64,000 bases of DNA, from positions 8,716-72,715 of the forward strand of contig JAZQOM010000066.1 in the NCBI GenBank assembly GCA_045627885.1. The letters are read 5' to 3'. Source of the DNA: CALCTE01 sp045627885. Lineage in GTDB: Bacteria > Bacillota > Clostridia > Oscillospirales > CAG-272. The notes under the pieces are model-generated. The model made no database searches. It was not told the DNA's origin and saw only the letters and a list, made by a program, of their open reading frames with translations. A program made the translations under genes and the position numbers. Positions 62,066-64,000 of the stretch are shown piece by piece. Within the stretch, counting starts at the first letter, position 1, and every line of letters begins with the position of its first letter.

Positions 62066-62105
62066 AAAAGCCGGATTGTTCAAAAAACAGTCCGGCTTTT
62101 TGTAT
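62066..62105 (+). terminator. Terminator of the 827-residue protein gene
   Basis: 15-bp stem (62066-62080 with 62086-62100, one G-T pair), 5-nt loop, followed by TTTTT counting the stem end. The space up to 62238 shows no gene. Confidence 0.9.
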
Positions 62106-62238
62106 GGCACTTGCTTTTTGCGCTTGCAGAGCGTTGACTGCCCGATTGCCCGAAAAGCGATGGAATTTTTTGTTATTGAAAACGGTTGGGAGTATTCTGC
62201 TTTAAGCACAGATATTTTATAAAAAACAACATTTTTTA

Positions 62239-62267
62239 TTGACAATATTGAAAAGCTGTGTTACACT
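62239..62267 (+). promoter_or_regulatory. Promoter for the last GLUG protein gene
   Basis: TTGACA (62239-62244), 17 bp, TACACT (62262-62267). A perfect 15-nt palindrome (62338-62352) lies just before the GAAAGGA ribosome binding site. Confidence 0.75.
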
Positions 62268-62366
62268 TTAGATGTATAATAATCTTATTATAGGCGTAAT
62301 TGGCTATATTGGGATTTATAAATACTGAAAATCTTATTGCTGAAATTCAGCAGAAAGGACAAAAGT

Positions 62367-64000
62367 ATGAAGAGAATACTTGCGTTTCTTTGCGCAGCGG
62401 CTCTGATTGCGACCATGTGTACATTCTACATGGGCGAAGTTGCGACCGCTACAGCAGAAGCGCCCGTAGAAGTCACTGATTATGCAGAGCTTCGCGAAGC
62501 GCTCAATTCGGGCAAGAGTGTCAACATCATGAATGACATTGACTGCCAGCCGAATTATGAAATGTCTTTCGACAAAGATACCGGCATTATTACATATACC
62601 GGCATTGCGGGCACTTCAGCGGCGAAGACCATCACAGTCAACACCGGCGACAGTGACCATACACTCATCGGTGATGTTGTAGCCATTGACTGGGCAGATC
62701 AGCCCCTCGAGGGACTTCCCGATGACTTCAATGTCTGGGGAACACTTACTTCCAACTACTACAAGGGTGTAGTAGAAGGTAACAACAAAACAATCAAAGA
62801 TTTTTACGGCACTGACCCCTTCGTTACCTTCCTCGGTTACACAGACGGAACTTACGCTTCGATTCAAAATCTTAATTTTGAGAACGCAGTTGTAAACTCC
62901 ACTCAGACAAGAGCGGGTATTGTCGCAAGAATTTCTTACGCTGACATCGTCAATGTCAATGTAAAGAACAGTGTTGTCATCAATACGATGACAAACGCTA
63001 ACAGAACGGGCGGTATCGTAGGCTACGCGCTCTCTGCAGTTGGTCAGGGTACATTCAAGACCTCGATGACACAGCAAGAGTATGACACCGCTTACGCCGC
63101 AAATGTTGAAAAGCGCGCTCCTCGTCTTGACCATGTAACATTTGACGGTGCGGTATACTCCGGATATAAGCCGACTACAGCACCCTCCGGCGCAGGCGAA
63201 AGCACGGGCGGACTTGTAGGTTACGCAGTAGGTATTGATATGACAAACTGCGCAAACTACGGTACTGTCAAGATTCTTACTCCCAGCGGCATTACACATT
63301 ATGGCGCTGCTGGTCTTATCGGAATTATCGAGAACACCCAGAAAACATTTACTACAAATCAGCCTTATTATGGTGAAGTTGCTGTAACAAGAACAATCAG
63401 GCTTGTTAACTGCGCAAACTACGGAAGAGTTTACGGCGGCGCTAATAAAAATGCTTCTATCGCGGTTGTAAATATCCCCAATGTTTCCGACAAGCAGGAA
63501 ATCATAATCGGAAACATTTACACAAGGTCTGACTATGTAAAGAAATCCGACGCCACCGGAACGGTTAACTCGTTCGCTGTTGTTGCAGGTCCTTCACGAG
63601 AAACGAGAACGATATCGGTTGCAGGAGCTGACATGACATTGTCGTCAATTCCCGCTGATTATCGTGTATTCAACCTTGCCGTAACCGATCTCGGAGATTC
63701 GTTCGCCGCTAACCCCTATTACTACTCCAACACCGGTGTAGATAACAAGGACGGCAAAGCTGTTGACGCAACATGGAAGAAGAACGAAGCAACCGCTACA
63801 ACGGCTGCAAGATTCAACGACTATGCATTTGCAAACGGCTACACTCTGTGGACAGACAACATGGAGTTTGATACAAGCTTTGTTGCTCTCGAAGGCGAAG
63901 GCACGGAAGCTTCTCCCTATGTTGTTACCACTGCAGAAGAGCTCAACTACCTCGCAGCTTTGACAAACGACGGTACTGCACATACAATGTATATCGAGCT
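62367..64000 (+). CDS. Secreted GLUG-type surface protein (3' end outside window)
   Basis: Open from ATG 62367 to the window end with no stop, at least 544 residues. Signal peptide MKRILAFLCAAALIATMCTF; then DYAELREALNSGKSVNIMND, matching the ELREA module of the 1061-residue protein; then GLUG-like repeats (RTGGIVGYAL, STGGLVGYAV, YGAAGLIGII), each followed by NCANYGTV-type sequence; and near the cut end ASPYVVTTAEELNYLAALTN, matching the module of the 827-residue protein. It is therefore a mosaic of its two neighbours. GAAAGGA precedes the ATG. Whether it ends in a dockerin, LRR or anchor cannot be seen. Confidence 0.85.
   Translation, partial: MKRILAFLCAAALIATMCTFYMGEVATATAEAPVEVTDYAELREALNSGKSVNIMNDIDCQPNYEMSFDKDTGIITYTGIAGTSAAKTITVNTGDSDHTLIGDVVAIDWADQPLEGLPDDFNVWGTLTSNYYKGVVEGNNKTIKDFYGTDPFVTFLGYTDGTYASIQNLNFENAVVNSTQTRAGIVARISYADIVNVNVKNSVVINTMTNANRTGGIVGYALSAVGQGTFKTSMTQQEYDTAYAANVEKRAPRLDHVTFDGAVYSGYKPTTAPSGAGESTGGLVGYAVGIDMTNCANYGTVKILTPSGITHYGAAGLIGIIENTQKTFTTNQPYYGEVAVTRTIRLVNCANYGRVYGGANKNASIAVVNIPNVSDKQEIIIGNIYTRSDYVKKSDATGTVNSFAVVAGPSRETRTISVAGADMTLSSIPADYRVFNLAVTDLGDSFAANPYYYSNTGVDNKDGKAVDATWKKNEATATTAARFNDYAFANGYTLWTDNMEFDTSFVALEGEGTEASPYVVTTAEELNYLAALTNDGTAHTMYIE

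Noticed and set aside
1..64000. Prophage, transposon or integrated element
   Set aside because: No integrase, transposase, terminase or attachment-site duplication was recognised on either strand.

Overview
The window reads as a chromosomal segment of an uncultured Clostridia/Oscillospirales-like Firmicute (a gut-type relative is likely). Supporting signs are a large Firmicutes-type SRP RNA beside dnaX, an HprK-MurB-RapZ-WhiA block, single-chain glycyl-tRNA synthetase, a THF-I riboswitch in front of a FolT-type ECF transporter, AddB, SpoIID, strong AGGAGG-type ribosome binding sites, frequent GTG/TTG starts, TTGACA-17-TATAAT promoters, and secreted cohesin/dockerin/GLUG/BspA-LRR proteins. No phage, IS element, CRISPR array or rRNA was seen.

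Layout. 1-3.3 kb: methionine genes (PLP C-S lyase family, metA with acetyl-CoA-type residue Glu111) and rarA. 3.5-8.9 kb, minus: alaS-HIT-apt-glyQS-mscL. 9.1-11.9 kb: a three-gene operon of unknown secreted or membrane-anchored proteins. 11.9-18 kb: htpG with a His/Glu/Cys-rich linker, addB, then THF riboswitch-folT. 18.1-20.4 kb: methyltransferase-fold protein and an MFS transporter. 20.4-20.8 kb: tRNA-Met, tRNA-Glu(TTC), tRNA-Glu(CTC), followed by a palindrome-rich non-coding element and a GDPD-family phosphodiesterase. 22-26.5 kb, minus: tsaE-tsaB-rpiB-SRP RNA-dnaX-ybaB-recR. 26.7-33.1 kb: polysaccharide deacetylase, a membrane protein, nadA-nadB-nadC, a small membrane protein and an FAH-family hydrolase. 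33.3-35.2 kb: a secreted cohesin-like/LRR protein with two related tiny acidic peptides on opposite strands. 35.4-38 kb: FNT-type formate/nitrite transporter and fhs. 38.1-43.3 kb: small ORF, ABC half-exporter, class A PBP with a Cys-rich tail, membrane-anchored protein. 43.3-50.5 kb, minus: hprK-murB-rapZ-whiA-dnaE. 50.6-55.3 kb: 53-residue ORF, alr, lipoprotein, nnrD, membrane protein, spoIID. 55.4-64 kb: a surface-protein island comprising a dockerin/GLUG protein, a TM-anchored cohesin-like protein with a DEPT-repeat stalk, a GLUG/His-Cys/LRR protein, and a GLUG protein cut by the window end.

How it fits together. Most of the window is core housekeeping (translation, replication and repair, cell wall, NAD and folate/C1 metabolism). 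The accessory interest lies in the surface-protein loci at 33-35 kb and 55-64 kb. Next to each other there are a dockerin-bearing secreted protein and a membrane-anchored cohesin-like protein, which suggests a small non-catalytic, cellulosome-like surface assembly. The secreted proteins share modules with each other. Two 42- and 46-residue peptides of one family sit beside the distant cohesin-like gene, and one ends in an acidic Trp-containing tail resembling the C-terminus of the 827-residue surface protein. This set is the best candidate in the window for an undescribed system; its function is not deducible from sequence alone.
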